Under the pieces are notes generated by a model. The model made no database searches and was not told the origin of the DNA. It was given only the letters and a program-made list of their open reading frames with translations. From contig JAAFJA010000002.1 in NCBI GenBank assembly GCA_013298765.1, positions 434,001 through 498,000 of the forward strand: a stretch of 64,000 bases of DNA, written 5' to 3'. The position numbers were made by a program, and so were the translations under genes. Below, in pieces: positions 52,633-62,002 of this stretch; the stretch's first letter is position 1; each line of letters begins with the position of its first letter. This DNA comes from Betaproteobacteria bacterium. GTDB lineage: Bacteria > Pseudomonadota > Gammaproteobacteria > Burkholderiales > Casimicrobiaceae.

Positions 52633-53331
52633 TTATTTCTTTGCGCGCTGTAAGAGTTCGACAGAAGCTCTGTGTTCCTCGCGAACGGCCCAATCAAGCG
52701 CCGTTTCGCCTTTCTGATTTTTTTGCGCACTATCAGCGCCGTATTCAAGCAAGACTTTAATCGCCTCCGTGCGGTTTTCACGGGCGGCCATCATTAGTGC
52801 TGTCACGCCATTTGGAGACTGCGCAACTGGGTTTGCGCCTTGATTGAGCAAATACCTGACGACGTTGTCGTGTCCCCCGAGTGCGGCGTAGTGAAGCGCG
52901 GTCCAGCCTGTATTGTTAATTTCCGCGCCCTTGCTCCGCAGCGTCTTCACCACCGCCTCATGGCCATTCAGCGCCGCGACCATCAGCGCTGAATCGCCCC
53001 ATTTGTTTCGCAAGTTAGGCTTTGCGCCGAGTTCCAGCAGCAAACTCACGCCCTCTGCCCATCCGTCGCGCGCCGCGACAAAAAGTGCGTGATCGCCACG
53101 CTCATCGAGCAGATCTGGCGACGCGCCGCGAAAGATCAGATTGCGCACATCTCGATCGCGCTGGAGGCTGATCATTTTGAACAGCTCGATCTTGGAGGCT
53201 TCCACAACGACCTCTGGCGGCGTGGAGGACTGCGGCGGCGCATTGGACAAGCGGCTCTGCGCATCAGCAACATTAGCCGTAGCGAGCAGAATTACCTGGG
53301 CGATAGTGACGTAAATAAGCTTTTTCAACAT
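52633..53331 (-). CDS. Exported ankyrin-repeat protein
   Basis: The 232-residue protein has a signal peptide ending in ADAQS near residue 25, then about five ankyrin repeats: GDHALFVAARDGWAEGVSLLLELG, GDSALMVAALNGHEAVVKTL, GWTALHYAALGGHDNVVRYL, GVTALMMAARENRTEAIKVLL and GETALDWAVREEHRASVELL (each under 25 residues, key Ala-Leu pairs). It is predicted to be a periplasmic protein-binding module. It starts 4 bp after tatD, so they are coexpressed; the partner is unknown. Confidence 0.88.
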   Translation of the reverse strand: MLKKLIYVTIAQVILLATANVADAQSRLSNAPPQSSTPPEVVVEASKIELFKMISLQRDRDVRNLIFRGASPDLLDERGDHALFVAARDGWAEGVSLLLELGAKPNLRNKWGDSALMVAALNGHEAVVKTLRSKGAEINNTGWTALHYAALGGHDNVVRYLLNQGANPVAQSPNGVTALMMAARENRTEAIKVLLEYGADSAQKNQKGETALDWAVREEHRASVELLQRAKK

Positions 53332-53335
53332 GTTC

Positions 53336-54100
53336 TCAATTTGAGATAAAGGCCCGTTTAAAGTTGGCAGTCGTCGCACCAGCTATTTCTTCAACCGAAA
53401 GACCGCGCAACGTCGCAATAGCGTTTGCGACCTCTTTCACGTAAGAAGGTTCGTTTCGCTTACCCCGGAAGGGAGTCGGGGCCAAGTAAGGCGCGTCGGT
53501 CTCGATCAGCATACGATCTAGCGGCACTTGCCGTGCGACCGCCTGCAACTCCTTAGCGCTTTTGAAGCTCACGATCCCCGAAAACGAAATGTGGAAGCCC
53601 ATGTCCATGGCCGCTTGCGCAACCTCCCACGTCTCGGTGAAGCAGTGCATCACGCCGCCGACTTCGTGCGCTTTTTCTTCACGCATGATGCGGATCGTGT
53701 CTTCGGAGGCACTGCGGGTGTGGATGACAAGCGGTTTGGCGCACTCGCGCGCCGCGCGAATATGCGTGCGAAAGCGCTCCCGCTGCCATTCGAGATTGCC
53801 TTGCAAGCGGTAATAGTCGAGCCCGGTTTCGCCAATCGCGAGCACTTTCGGATGTTGCGCACGCAGGAGTAGCGATTCAACGCTTGGCTCCTCGATATCT
53901 TCGTAGTCGGGGTGTACGCCGGCAGTCGCGTAAATGTTGTCGTAGCGCTCCGCGAGCGCTACGACCGAAGGCCACTCGGGATACGTCACGGAGATGCACA
54001 TTGCGTGGGTCACTTGGGCATCACGCATGCGCGAGATCACGCCGTCGATATCGTCGGCGAAGTCTGGAAAATTGATGTGACAGTGTGAATCTATAAACAT
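53336..54100 (-). CDS. tatD: TatD family metal-dependent DNase
   Basis: The 254-residue enzyme has the metal motif FIDSHCHINFPDF, IGETGLDYYR, VIHTRSASEDT, HCFTETWEVA and the C-terminal IETDAPYLAP, all TatD/YcfH hallmarks. Such proteins are 3'-5' exonucleases or D-tyrosyl-type hydrolases. The ATG giving MFIDSHC is chosen over an upstream one. The order tmk-holB-pilZ-tatD is common in betaproteobacteria and gammaproteobacteria. Confidence 0.93.
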   Translation of the reverse strand: MFIDSHCHINFPDFADDIDGVISRMRDAQVTHAMCISVTYPEWPSVVALAERYDNIYATAGVHPDYEDIEEPSVESLLLRAQHPKVLAIGETGLDYYRLQGNLEWQRERFRTHIRAARECAKPLVIHTRSASEDTIRIMREEKAHEVGGVMHCFTETWEVAQAAMDMGFHISFSGIVSFKSAKELQAVARQVPLDRMLIETDAPYLAPTPFRGKRNEPSYVKEVANAIATLRGLSVEEIAGATTANFKRAFISN

Positions 54101-54218
54101 CGGTAGAGCGCAAGCGGCGTGAAGCACGTCACAAAAGATTTCCTAAGATGGTGCGCGCTGCTGAATGCGCGCCAGAAGCGCGCGGCAAGCGCTTGATTCA
54201 CGCAAGTTCGTGACCGCG

Positions 54219-54599
54219 CTACATCGTGTGGGTGGGGCGCGAGGACGCGAGCAGTCCACCCAGAATACTTTCGATTTTTCCCTTCGCAGCACGTCCCGTG
54301 TCGTCGCGGGTGAACTGAACACCAATGCCTTGCGCGCGAGCCCCCTGGATGCCAGGAGGTGTGATCCAGACGACCTTCCCTTGAACCGCGACACGATTAG
54401 GATCATCCATCAGTGTGAGCAGCATGAAGACTTCGTCGCCCAATTTGTATGCGCGCGTTGTCGGGATAAAAATTCCGCCGCCCTCAACCCACGGGATGTA
54501 AGCGGCATAAAGCGCGGTGCGCTCGCGAATATTTAACGAGAGAACGCCAGAGCGCATTGCGGCGGTTGCGCCGCCACCGATACCAGTGTTTTCAGCCAT
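54219..54599 (-). CDS. pilZ: PilZ domain protein of the type IV pilus type
   Basis: The 126-residue protein matches PilZ proper: SLNIRERTALYAAYIPWVEGGGIFIPT, then GDEVFMLLTLMDDPNRVAVQGKVVWITP and GIGVQF. The N-terminal RxxxR and the D/NxSxxG c-di-GMP motifs are absent, as in PilZ of Pseudomonas, so it probably does not bind c-di-GMP. It works with PilF/FimX-type partners in pilus assembly. It lies between holB and tatD, the conserved place. No other pil genes are in the window. Confidence 0.9.
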   Translation of the reverse strand: MAENTGIGGGATAAMRSGVLSLNIRERTALYAAYIPWVEGGGIFIPTTRAYKLGDEVFMLLTLMDDPNRVAVQGKVVWITPPGIQGARAQGIGVQFTRDDTGRAAKGKIESILGGLLASSRPTHTM

Positions 54600-54698
54600 G
54601 ATCCGAATGCTACCTAAACGTAGGGGAAACAAGCCCGATATCCGCACCTGGCTCTGAGCGTACGTTGTCGTACGAGCGAGTAAGCGGAGAGCTGAAGA

Positions 54699-55700
54699 TT
54701 ACGCAAACTTAGCGCGATAGTCGAGCAGGATCGCTTCGACCTGGAGCCGCGCGGAAAGCGTGGTGTCTGGCAGGGTGAGCTTTCGCAGCAACTCGCGGCG
54801 AAGGCGAAGCCCTTCAGCCAGCGCCAAATTCGCCCCCAATCCGGCCAATATCGTTGGATCGCTCAGCGCGCGAGACGGTGCAAGCCCTGATCGCACGCGT
54901 GCCCAGTCGACCAGCCAATCGTGCAAGGTTGCGAGCACCAAGGCGAAGCGATCTCGCTTCTGCGATTTCCCGCCCGCCTCCACCCAGCTTCCCCAGCTCA
55001 GCGTGGGCAACTCGCGCGGGTTGCCAAGATCGTGAACCAGCCGCTCTCTTGCCTCAAGCGCGTCGCCACTGGCGTTTTCTACCGCGTGCAAGGGCGCGCC
55101 GTCGGCATTGGCCAAGGCGTGATCAGGGTCGCTGAGTGCCCCGTTCTCTGCACGAATCCAGCGCAGTGCGGCAGCGCGGTCAGGTCTCGGCAGGGCCAGT
55201 TTCAGCACCCTAGACCGGATAGTCGGGAGCAGCTTCGCAGGCCGCGAAGCCAAAAGAATCCAGCGCGTGTTCGCGGGCGGCTCTTCAATGGCCTTCAGCA
55301 GCGCATTCGCACTTTCTCGCGACAACGCCGTTGCCGGATCGACCAATAACACTCGTCCGCGCTCCGTGGACGCAGAAAGCTCCATGAAACTGATCGCGCC
55401 GCGCGCCGCATCGGTTTTGATGGTTGGCAAGCGTGCGACGTCGTCATCGCTCTCTTCTGGCGCTAAACGAACAAAATCAGGGTGCACGCTCCCCGCCAAC
55501 CAGCGGCAGCTTGCGCACTCGCCGCAAGCAACGCCCTCCCGCGGATGCTCGCACAGGAGCGACGCCGCGAGCGATAGGCCCGCCTGCGCCAATCCATCCC
55601 CCTCACGCCCCACCAAAAGCCATGCGTGGTGACGCTCGCGTACGGTGACCCGGTGCTCGGCAAGCCAAGCGCGATGCCACGGGTAGGGCGATAAATTCAC
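54699..55700 (-). CDS. holB: DNA polymerase III delta-prime subunit
   Basis: The 333-residue clamp-loader subunit has the start YPWHRAWLAEHRVTVRERHHAWLLVG, the zinc-binding cysteines CEHPREGVACGECASCRW, and a sensor region LLKAIEEPPANTRWILLASRPAKLLPTIRSR. It opens and loads the beta clamp with DnaX and HolA. GTG start overlaps the tmk stop (GTGA), so translation is coupled. Confidence 0.93.
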   Translation of the reverse strand: MNLSPYPWHRAWLAEHRVTVRERHHAWLLVGREGDGLAQAGLSLAASLLCEHPREGVACGECASCRWLAGSVHPDFVRLAPEESDDDVARLPTIKTDAARGAISFMELSASTERGRVLLVDPATALSRESANALLKAIEEPPANTRWILLASRPAKLLPTIRSRVLKLALPRPDRAAALRWIRAENGALSDPDHALANADGAPLHAVENASGDALEARERLVHDLGNPRELPTLSWGSWVEAGGKSQKRDRFALVLATLHDWLVDWARVRSGLAPSRALSDPTILAGLGANLALAEGLRLRRELLRKLTLPDTTLSARLQVEAILLDYRAKFA

Positions 55701-56329
55701 GGGCGCACCGTCGCTGCGTGATCGGCCAACGCTGCGATGCTCGCCAACACCTGCTCCCGCACGATGGTGAGCGAAGCACGAGTATCGAACACATGGATTC
55801 GTTCTGGTTCGTTCCTGGCGCGCGCGAGGTAGGCCTCACGCACGCGGGTATGGAAGGCAGCACTTTCTTGCTCTATCCGGTCCACCACGCCGCGTCCGTC
55901 GACACGCGCTCTCGCAGCATCCGGCGGCAGATCGAATAACAAGGTCAAATCGGGCTGAAATTCGGGATGCACCCAATCGGCTAGTTTGGCGATGACGCTC
56001 GCGCCCAGCTCTCTGCCCCCGCCTTGGTAGGCGAAGGACGCATCAGTAAATCGATCACACAAGACCCAACTGCCCTCTTCCAGCGCTGGCCACACCACTC
56101 GTTCGAGATGCTCGCGCCGCGCAGCAAACACGAGCAGCGCTTCTGTGTGTGCTGACATCGAATTTTCGAGAAACAGTGCGCGAATACGCTCGCCGAGCAT
56201 GGTGCCGCCTGGCTCGCGGGTGCTGCGCACCGCGATACCGCGATCACTGAGGAACGCTTTGACCGCGTCAATGTGCGAACTTTTGCCCGCGCCATCAATG
56301 CCTTCGAACGTGATGAACTTGCCTTTCAT
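55697..56329 (-). CDS. tmk: Thymidylate kinase
   Basis: The enzyme phosphorylates dTMP to dTDP. The 210-residue protein has the P loop FEGIDGAGKSS (about 7-17), the DR motif in STREPGGTMLGERIR, and DRFTDASFAYQGGGRELG. The LID region with RARVDGRG is present. It follows mltG by 20 bp and overlaps holB. Confidence 0.96.
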   Translation of the reverse strand: MKGKFITFEGIDGAGKSSHIDAVKAFLSDRGIAVRSTREPGGTMLGERIRALFLENSMSAHTEALLVFAARREHLERVVWPALEEGSWVLCDRFTDASFAYQGGGRELGASVIAKLADWVHPEFQPDLTLLFDLPPDAARARVDGRGVVDRIEQESAAFHTRVREAYLARARNEPERIHVFDTRASLTIVREQVLASIAALADHAATVRP

Positions 56330-56349
56330 AGCCGCGCCATTGTGCTTCG

Positions 56350-57360
56350 TTACCGTCCTAGCTGATATTTAGCCACGGCACGATTATGTTCCGCTAAGTT
56401 ACGCGAGAACTCGCTGGAACCGTCGCCACGAGCAACAAAATAGAGAAAGTCGCTTTTAGGTGGATTCACGGCCGCACGCAAAGATGCTTTACCGGGAAAG
56501 GCGATAGGTGTTGGTGGCAATCCGTCCCGCGTGTAGCTGTTGTAGGGTGTGTCGGTCTGCAGATCGATCTTGCGTAGGTTGCCGTCAAACTTCTCGCCGA
56601 GGCCGTAAATCACCGTTGGGTCGGTTTGCAGACGCATGCCGATGCGAAGTCGATTGATGAAAACCGATCCGACCAGCGGTCGATCCGCCTCTTTTCCGGT
56701 TTCCTTCTCGATAATTGAAGCGAGGATCAGCGCCTCGTAGGGCGTGCGAAGCGGCGTATCTGGCGCGCGCTGCTCCCACGCGGTGGCGAGTTCCTGCTTC
56801 ATTCGGCGGTGCATCGCGCCCAAAAGCAAGTTTGCGCTGCTTTCCGGCGCGACCAGATAGGTATCGGGGAACAAGAATCCTTCCAGATTGGCGACATCGG
56901 CTTGCAGCGCGCGCGACCACGCTTCAGGCGGCGTCACACTGTCGCTGCGAAACATTCGCTGTTCTTGCGTCGCCTTTTTAAGCTGCTCGAACAGTGCGCG
57001 CTGGGTCGTGCCTTCGACCACTGTGAACGGAAGCTGAATGGCCGCACCGGATTCCAATGCATCGAAAATTTCTGCGATTGTTTTCGGTGGCGCAAATAGG
57101 TACTGCCCTGCGCGAATCGGGCTCGCTTCACCCAAAAGTGCGCGGGTGCGTGAGACCACCTGAAGCTGCCACTCAGCCGCGATGCCCTGTCGCGCGAGTT
57201 CGCTCACAACTCGGTTCACACTGGCTCCGCGTGGCACGTTGATGGTCGCGCCTGCTTCCGGCAAAACGGCTTGCCGCTGGGGTAACCACTGCGTCGCACC
57301 TAAAAAGACGACGATCGCGGCCACCACCGCCAGGAAAAATAACGCGGCTAGTTTTCTCAT
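56350..57360 (-). CDS. mltG: Endolytic murein transglycosylase
   Basis: MltG cuts nascent glycan strands and sets their length. The 336-residue YceG-fold protein has an N-terminal transmembrane helix (LAALFFLAVVAAIVVF), a LysM-like region (QLPFTVVEGTT) and the catalytic Glu in ASIIEKETGKEADRP. LQTDPTVIYGLG and PYNSYTRDGLPPTPI are family blocks. The ATG nearest the helix is chosen. It starts the mltG-tmk-holB-pilZ-tatD-ankyrin run. Confidence 0.95.
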   Translation of the reverse strand: MRKLAALFFLAVVAAIVVFLGATQWLPQRQAVLPEAGATINVPRGASVNRVVSELARQGIAAEWQLQVVSRTRALLGEASPIRAGQYLFAPPKTIAEIFDALESGAAIQLPFTVVEGTTQRALFEQLKKATQEQRMFRSDSVTPPEAWSRALQADVANLEGFLFPDTYLVAPESSANLLLGAMHRRMKQELATAWEQRAPDTPLRTPYEALILASIIEKETGKEADRPLVGSVFINRLRIGMRLQTDPTVIYGLGEKFDGNLRKIDLQTDTPYNSYTRDGLPPTPIAFPGKASLRAAVNPPKSDFLYFVARGDGSSEFSRNLAEHNRAVAKYQLGR

Positions 57361-57584
57361 GAATCGGACAGAAGGCAATCGTTCAAAAAGTAAGTGCGGG
57401 CGGCAAGGCAGTAGCGTGAAGGAAAAACTGACTTAGCGAGCTGGTACGCCCCCCTGACCAGCCAGCTTTAACGAGTCGTGGCACGCGTTCAGGATTTCCC
57501 AGCGAACACGGCAAGAGGCGCTGGGCGTGAATCCGAAACCGCTCATTCATGACCAAGTAACGTGCGCTCCCTATAATTTTGCCT

Positions 57585-58031
57585 ATGTTTCATCACAACA
57601 CCTCCCCAATGCGCCACGTTCGCGGTTTCACGCTGATGGAGGTTCTGGTCGTTATCGTCATTCTCGGTATTCTCGCAGCCGCGATTGTGCCGAACGTGAT
57701 TGGGCGCGCGCATGATGCAAAAGTGGCCGCTGCAAAACAAGATGTCGCGACCCTTTCGCAGGCGCTTGCGATGTACAAGCTCGATAACGGGCGCATCCCG
57801 ACCGCCGAGCAAGGCCTGAAGGCGCTCGTTGAAAAACCAAGCGTTGCGCCGGTCCCTAATAACTGGCGCACGGGTGGCTACATCCCGCGCCTGCCGAATG
57901 ACCCGTGGGGCACGCCGTATCAATACGCGAACCCGGGGTTGAAGGGCGAGTTCGATGTTTCGAGTTTTGGTGCCGACAATAAAGCGGGCGGCGAAGGCGA
58001 AGCCACTGATATCGGCACGTGGAACCTCTAG
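57585..58031 (+). CDS. gspG: Type II secretion major pseudopilin GspG
   Basis: The 148-residue prepilin has the leader ending RHVRG, cleaved before FTLMEVLVVIVILGILA, with Glu5 of the mature protein. The Gly/Asp calcium-binding C-terminus of GspG is present (DPWGTPYQYANPG, FDVSSFGADNKAGGEGEATD). It polymerises as the T2SS pseudopilus. ATG 57585 is preferred; a second ATG eight codons later would also keep the leader. It is the first gene of the seven-gene run and is divergent from mltG. Confidence 0.96.
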   Translation: MFHHNTSPMRHVRGFTLMEVLVVIVILGILAAAIVPNVIGRAHDAKVAAAKQDVATLSQALAMYKLDNGRIPTAEQGLKALVEKPSVAPVPNNWRTGGYIPRLPNDPWGTPYQYANPGLKGEFDVSSFGADNKAGGEGEATDIGTWNL

Positions 58032-58417
58032 CGAAGCAAGCCAGCTCTCGCCGCCGCTCGAAGCAAGCGGCGTTCAGCTTGATTGAGGTACTGGTCGCTC
58101 TTGCGATTCTCTCAGTGGGTTTAATCGCTGCGTCCCGCGCGGCAGTGCTCGCGTCGTTCGATCAAAGCGTATTGCGAGATCGCACGCTCGCGCGCTGGGT
58201 CGCACACAACGCGCTTTCAGAAATTCGCCTGCAGCCACAAATGGCGACAGTCGGTCGCGTCCAGCGCGAGTACGAACAAGCAGGAATCAAATTCACCGCG
58301 CTCACCGATGTGACCGCGACGCCAAGCCCATTGTTCACTCGCGTTCAGGTCCGCGTTGTGCGCAGCGACAACGTCGAGCACGAACTAGCCACCGCGATCG
58401 GGTTTTCGTCGCGATGA
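58019..58417 (+). CDS. gspI: Type II secretion minor pseudopilin GspI
   Basis: The 132-residue prepilin-like protein has the type IV leader cleaved before FSLIEVLVALAILSVGLIAASR and a small C-terminal domain of GspI type. It starts with GTG within the end of gspG (12 bp overlap). In the family GspI forms the pseudopilus tip with J and K. The expected gspH gene between G and I is absent. Confidence 0.88.
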   Translation: MEPLAKQASSRRRSKQAAFSLIEVLVALAILSVGLIAASRAAVLASFDQSVLRDRTLARWVAHNALSEIRLQPQMATVGRVQREYEQAGIKFTALTDVTATPSPLFTRVQVRVVRSDNVEHELATAIGFSSR

Positions 58418-59010
58418 AGCAAATCGCTCATTCGGCAACGGACAGCGCATCGCTGCGCGGGAACCCTGCGCAAACCAAGCATGCTGCGCGTGTGCTGGGG
58501 ATGACGCTCATTGAAGTGCTCATTGGGCTTGCGATTACAACGCTGATGACGGTGGCCGGATGGCGCGCAATTGAGGCGCTGCAAAGCGCAAGAGAACAAA
58601 CCTACCGCGACGCGAACCAGTGGCAAACACTCGATACGCTTTTCACAACCATTGAATCGGACATGCGTCGCGCTGACTTCTCTCGCTTTAGTGGCGGTAC
58701 CGATAGTTTCACGCTTCGCTTAAACCCACTTGGCGCGTCAGATATTGCCGACACCGTTCGCTACGTTGTTCAGGTTGTGGGCGAAAACCGTATCCAGATA
58801 GTGCGACAAGCAACCAGTGGCGGCGTGGTGATGGCGGAGGTGGACGCGCTTCGGTTTAGTTATCGAAAGGCGCCCCGCGCAAACGAGCCAGCCTCGGCTT
58901 CGGAATCAACGATCAGTGAATATCCACGCGCAATCGAGATTGCACTCATCATTCCGGGCGGCGATCCAGAATCGCGTCGCAGTATCACTCGAACCCTGGT
59001 CTTGCGGTGA
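58414..59010 (+). CDS. gspJ: Type II secretion minor pseudopilin GspJ
   Basis: The 198-residue protein has the leader cleaved before MTLIEVLIGLAITTLMTVAGWRAI, followed by the GspJ-type beta domain with RDANQWQTLDTLFTTIESDMRR. Its ATG overlaps the gspI stop by 4 bp. It is one of the tip pseudopilins of the T2SS. Confidence 0.92.
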   Translation: MKQIAHSATDSASLRGNPAQTKHAARVLGMTLIEVLIGLAITTLMTVAGWRAIEALQSAREQTYRDANQWQTLDTLFTTIESDMRRADFSRFSGGTDSFTLRLNPLGASDIADTVRYVVQVVGENRIQIVRQATSGGVVMAEVDALRFSYRKAPRANEPASASESTISEYPRAIEIALIIPGGDPESRRSITRTLVLR

Positions 59011-59945
59011 ACTCGAAACAACTTCGCCCACCGAATATCGCGGCGTCGCGTGCAAAGGAATCTCGTGGCGCAGCGCTCATCCTTGCGCTTTTGCTAACCG
59101 CCCTTGGCGCGGCAGTCGCCGCACAGCTGATTCAGCCGCTCGCAGGCTGGCTCGCGCGCGAGTACCGCGCACGCGATCTAAACGCCGCCTACACGCTCGC
59201 CGATGCGGCAGCTACGTGGTCGCTGACGGTACTAGCGGGCGATGCGCGCACCTCAACCATTGATCACAAGGGTGAGCTCTGGGCAATCGCGTTGCCCCGC
59301 ACGCAAATTGAAGGCGGCTCGATTCAGGGGCAGATCACCGATCTTCAGTCGAAATTTAACCTGAACCACATCGCGCCGAACGGGTTACGAAACGATGTAG
59401 CGCTCGCAGTGGCGCGAAACATCTTCACCCGCGCTGGCGTCCCTGCGAACCTTGCCGATCGTTTGGCCGATGCACTGGATGCCGACGAATTAGCCATCGC
59501 GGGCGGCAGTGAATCGCTAGCTTACGGCGCTCGGATGCCGAATCGAAAAATCGAGCATCTGGGCGAACTTGTGAGCCTTGGCGGCTTTACCAAAGCACAC
59601 ATCGATCAGCTCGCGCCTTGGGTAGACGCGCTACCCGATGCGGGCGGCATCAACATCAATACCGCGTCCGCTGATTTGTTGCGAGCCGCGCTGCCAGGCA
59701 TTAGCGATGCGCAATGGGCCAAAATGCTTGCCATTCGGGAAGTGAAGCCGTTTGCTAACGTCGCCGAGGCGTCGCTCGCACTTGGAAGCGCAATTCCGGA
59801 CACAGTTTTTTCTGTGAACACCCAATTTTTTGAAATGAATGCACTGATTTCGTTTGATCTTGTAAATCATAGTATCGCCATTCGAGCCATGAGAAAACCT
59901 GGGCTACCTGTGCAAATCTATCATCGAAACTTGCGCAATGCGTGA
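59007..59945 (+). CDS. gspK: Type II secretion minor pseudopilin GspK
   Basis: The 312-residue protein has an N-terminal hydrophobic helix following GAALILALLLTALGAAVAA, DLQSKFNLNHIA and the inserted alpha-helical domain typical of GspK. ININTASADLLRAALPGIS is the helix-hairpin-helix-like family segment. The pseudopilin Glu5 is absent, as in GspK. It starts with GTG over the gspJ stop. The last 50 codons are distinctly AT-rich. Confidence 0.92.
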   Translation: MNSKQLRPPNIAASRAKESRGAALILALLLTALGAAVAAQLIQPLAGWLAREYRARDLNAAYTLADAAATWSLTVLAGDARTSTIDHKGELWAIALPRTQIEGGSIQGQITDLQSKFNLNHIAPNGLRNDVALAVARNIFTRAGVPANLADRLADALDADELAIAGGSESLAYGARMPNRKIEHLGELVSLGGFTKAHIDQLAPWVDALPDAGGININTASADLLRAALPGISDAQWAKMLAIREVKPFANVAEASLALGSAIPDTVFSVNTQFFEMNALISFDLVNHSIAIRAMRKPGLPVQIYHRNLRNA

Positions 59946-60870
59946 CGCCGAACGATCACTCCACACCGAAGCTGCGCCGGCGATCAACGCCATTGGTGTG
60001 CGCATCGCCGGGCTCGCGCGACTCGGCGGCGATGATCGGTTGCGGGCCGCGGCGCTCGCGCTTCGTCGGGAGTTCGGCATTGCGACTGACGCTATTTCGC
60101 TCGCGGTGATTGATCTGGGCTACGACGAGCGCGCGCTCATTGCGTACGCCGCGAACGCGAACGGCACACTGCCGCTCAACTTTGACGCCTGGTTCGAAGC
60201 GCTACTCAAAGGGCGGGAGGTCGTATGGTCCATGGCTGCAGGCGACGCCGAGAGCGTTGTCTACTCAGAGCATGGCGCGACGGCGATCTCGCATTGGCGC
60301 GATGGCGACGCGCCACCCAGCGCGATGGTGGCGCTCGCGAATGAGCGTGCGCGCTCGTCGCAACCGCTTACCGTGTGGCTTGATTGCACACGAGCGAGAC
60401 ACGCGATCTCTCCCAGCCCAGCGACGCTCGCTCACTGGAGCGCGTCGCTCGGCGCTGAATTTCGCATTCTTGAGGCGCGGCCCGCCGCAAATCTCCTGCC
60501 TCTGCGCCGCGTGCCATCGCTCTCCTCTGCAGCGCCGACGGGCGTTCTTGACCGCGCACTCTGGGCGGCGGCACTGGCATCAATCGTGTGTGTGGCCATC
60601 GCCGGGGCACGAACGCTGGTGAATGCGCCGCCGCAAACAACGACCGCTCGTGCGATTCCAGCGGGAGAGCTCTGGGCACGCGCGACACTCACCTCGCCCG
60701 TTCTCGCCGAACAAATGAAATCTGCAACATTCGGCGGCGGCGCTTGGGTGATCGCCGTACCCGGCATTGCCCCACCCGAACTAGACCGCGCTGCGAAATC
60801 GCTGAGTAACAACGGATTCACAACCCAGCTCGTGCGCGAGCCCGAAGCGCGAATTCGGGTGCAACCATGA
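59938..60870 (+). CDS. gspL: Type II secretion inner-membrane protein GspL (short)
   Basis: The 310-residue protein has a cytoplasmic actin-like region, one transmembrane helix near 207-225 (ALWAAALASIVCVAIAGA) and a periplasmic ferredoxin-like end (about 240-310). It is shorter than common GspL (about 400) and diverged, so the call relies partly on position between gspK and gspM. GspL links the secretion ATPase GspE to the inner-membrane platform. It overlaps gspK by 8 bp. Confidence 0.75.
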   Translation: MRDAERSLHTEAAPAINAIGVRIAGLARLGGDDRLRAAALALRREFGIATDAISLAVIDLGYDERALIAYAANANGTLPLNFDAWFEALLKGREVVWSMAAGDAESVVYSEHGATAISHWRDGDAPPSAMVALANERARSSQPLTVWLDCTRARHAISPSPATLAHWSASLGAEFRILEARPAANLLPLRRVPSLSSAAPTGVLDRALWAAALASIVCVAIAGARTLVNAPPQTTTARAIPAGELWARATLTSPVLAEQMKSATFGGGAWVIAVPGIAPPELDRAAKSLSNNGFTTQLVREPEARIRVQP

Positions 60871-61313
60871 TCGATTCGCTTAAGTTAATCAGATCCGGCG
60901 CACGCACGCGCGGCAACGCGAGTAACGCCGCGATGAATAAGCAAATGCTCGGCCTTGACCGCAGAACAGCGACTCGCCTAGCACTCGCCGCCACAACCGC
61001 ATTGGCGACGATCAGCGCCATCGCGCTTACGTTTTCTTACAACATGCGTATCGCGGCATCGACATCCGTTGCGAGATCTGTGCCGATGGCGGCGGCCTCT
61101 GGCACAGCCCAATCGATTGAGCAATTCGCGGCTACGTGGCGCGCAAGCGTCAATCGAAATGCAGAACAAATAACAGTCAACTGGACGGCGGGAGACAGCC
61201 GAGATCTACGCGCAAGCCTGCTCGCCTTTGACGCTACGCTCCCGAAATCGCTACGCATCAACGTGGCGCGACGCGACTCGTCTTTCGTTGTAAGCGCGGA
61301 GATCGCGCCATGA
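60867..61313 (+). CDS. gspM: Type II secretion inner-membrane protein GspM
   Basis: The 148-residue protein has a cytoplasmic N-terminus, one transmembrane helix (ALAATTALATISAIALTFSY) and a small periplasmic domain, the GspM layout. Sequence similarity is low, as usual for this family; assignment rests on layout and on its place after gspL, with which it overlaps by 4 bp. Confidence 0.75.
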   Translation: MIDSLKLIRSGARTRGNASNAAMNKQMLGLDRRTATRLALAATTALATISAIALTFSYNMRIAASTSVARSVPMAAASGTAQSIEQFAATWRASVNRNAEQITVNWTAGDSRDLRASLLAFDATLPKSLRINVARRDSSFVVSAEIAP

Positions 61314-61996
61314 CTGCGGCTCGCATTACAACCGTGCTGCTCGCAATCGCGATTGCTTTCATCGCCCTCGTTTGGCAATTTCCAGCACGCGGGCTCTTGC
61401 TCGTGTTGCCCTCAACTGCGCTGAGCTCGCCGCTCCATCGTGTTCACGCAATCGAAGGTCGCCTTTGGCACGGGGCGATGTCCCTCAGTGTCGCGGCGCT
61501 ACCGACGTTACAGCGCATCGAATGGCAATGCGAACTCGCCCCCCTCTCCGCGAGTATCGACTGCGCGCTCTCGGGTTCGCTCGATGGCGCGGTGACTCTT
61601 CGCCCGTTTGCGGGTGTGGCAGTCGCGCAAAAACTTGATTTTGCGAGCGCGCTCGACTATCGAGCGAACGCAAATGTCGCTGTTACGAGTGAATCCTTGT
61701 CGGTTCGAATCGATACTGCAACTGTTTCACGCACGCGCCTCGAATTGAAGGGGAGTGCGGTCGCGAAAGACTGGGTGGTCGCTTCCCCTGCGCTCGTTCC
61801 ACCACGAGCGTCACTCGGAGAAGTGTTCGTCGAGTGCGCGCCTGACACCATAAATGCTGCCTCCAACTGCACGGTGAAGAATCGCGCTAGCGCGACGCGA
61901 ATCGATGGAAACGTAGCGCTCACGATCAATCGAGTGCGGGGCGCGCTTGAAATCGCCTCCCCCGGTGCTGCTCCATTGAAGTTCAGCTTTTATTGA
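61310..61996 (+). CDS. gspN: Type II secretion protein GspN
   Basis: The 228-residue protein has an N-terminal signal-anchor (VLLAIAIAFIALVWQFPARGL) and the GspN segment IEGRLWHGAMSLSV with a WHG core. A periplasmic beta-rich domain with two cysteine pairs (about 78-93, 180-194) follows. GspN is an accessory part of T2SS in some lineages. It is last in the operon; a hairpin-rich gap follows. Confidence 0.85.
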   Translation: MTAARITTVLLAIAIAFIALVWQFPARGLLLVLPSTALSSPLHRVHAIEGRLWHGAMSLSVAALPTLQRIEWQCELAPLSASIDCALSGSLDGAVTLRPFAGVAVAQKLDFASALDYRANANVAVTSESLSVRIDTATVSRTRLELKGSAVAKDWVVASPALVPPRASLGEVFVECAPDTINAASNCTVKNRASATRIDGNVALTINRVRGALEIASPGAAPLKFSFY

Positions 61997-62002
61997 TGTT
62001 TT

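Noticed and set aside
58019-58417. This gene as gspH rather than gspI
   Set aside because: Length, the FSLIEVLVALAIL start and small C-terminal domain fit GspI; GspH is usually longer with a different C-terminal fold.
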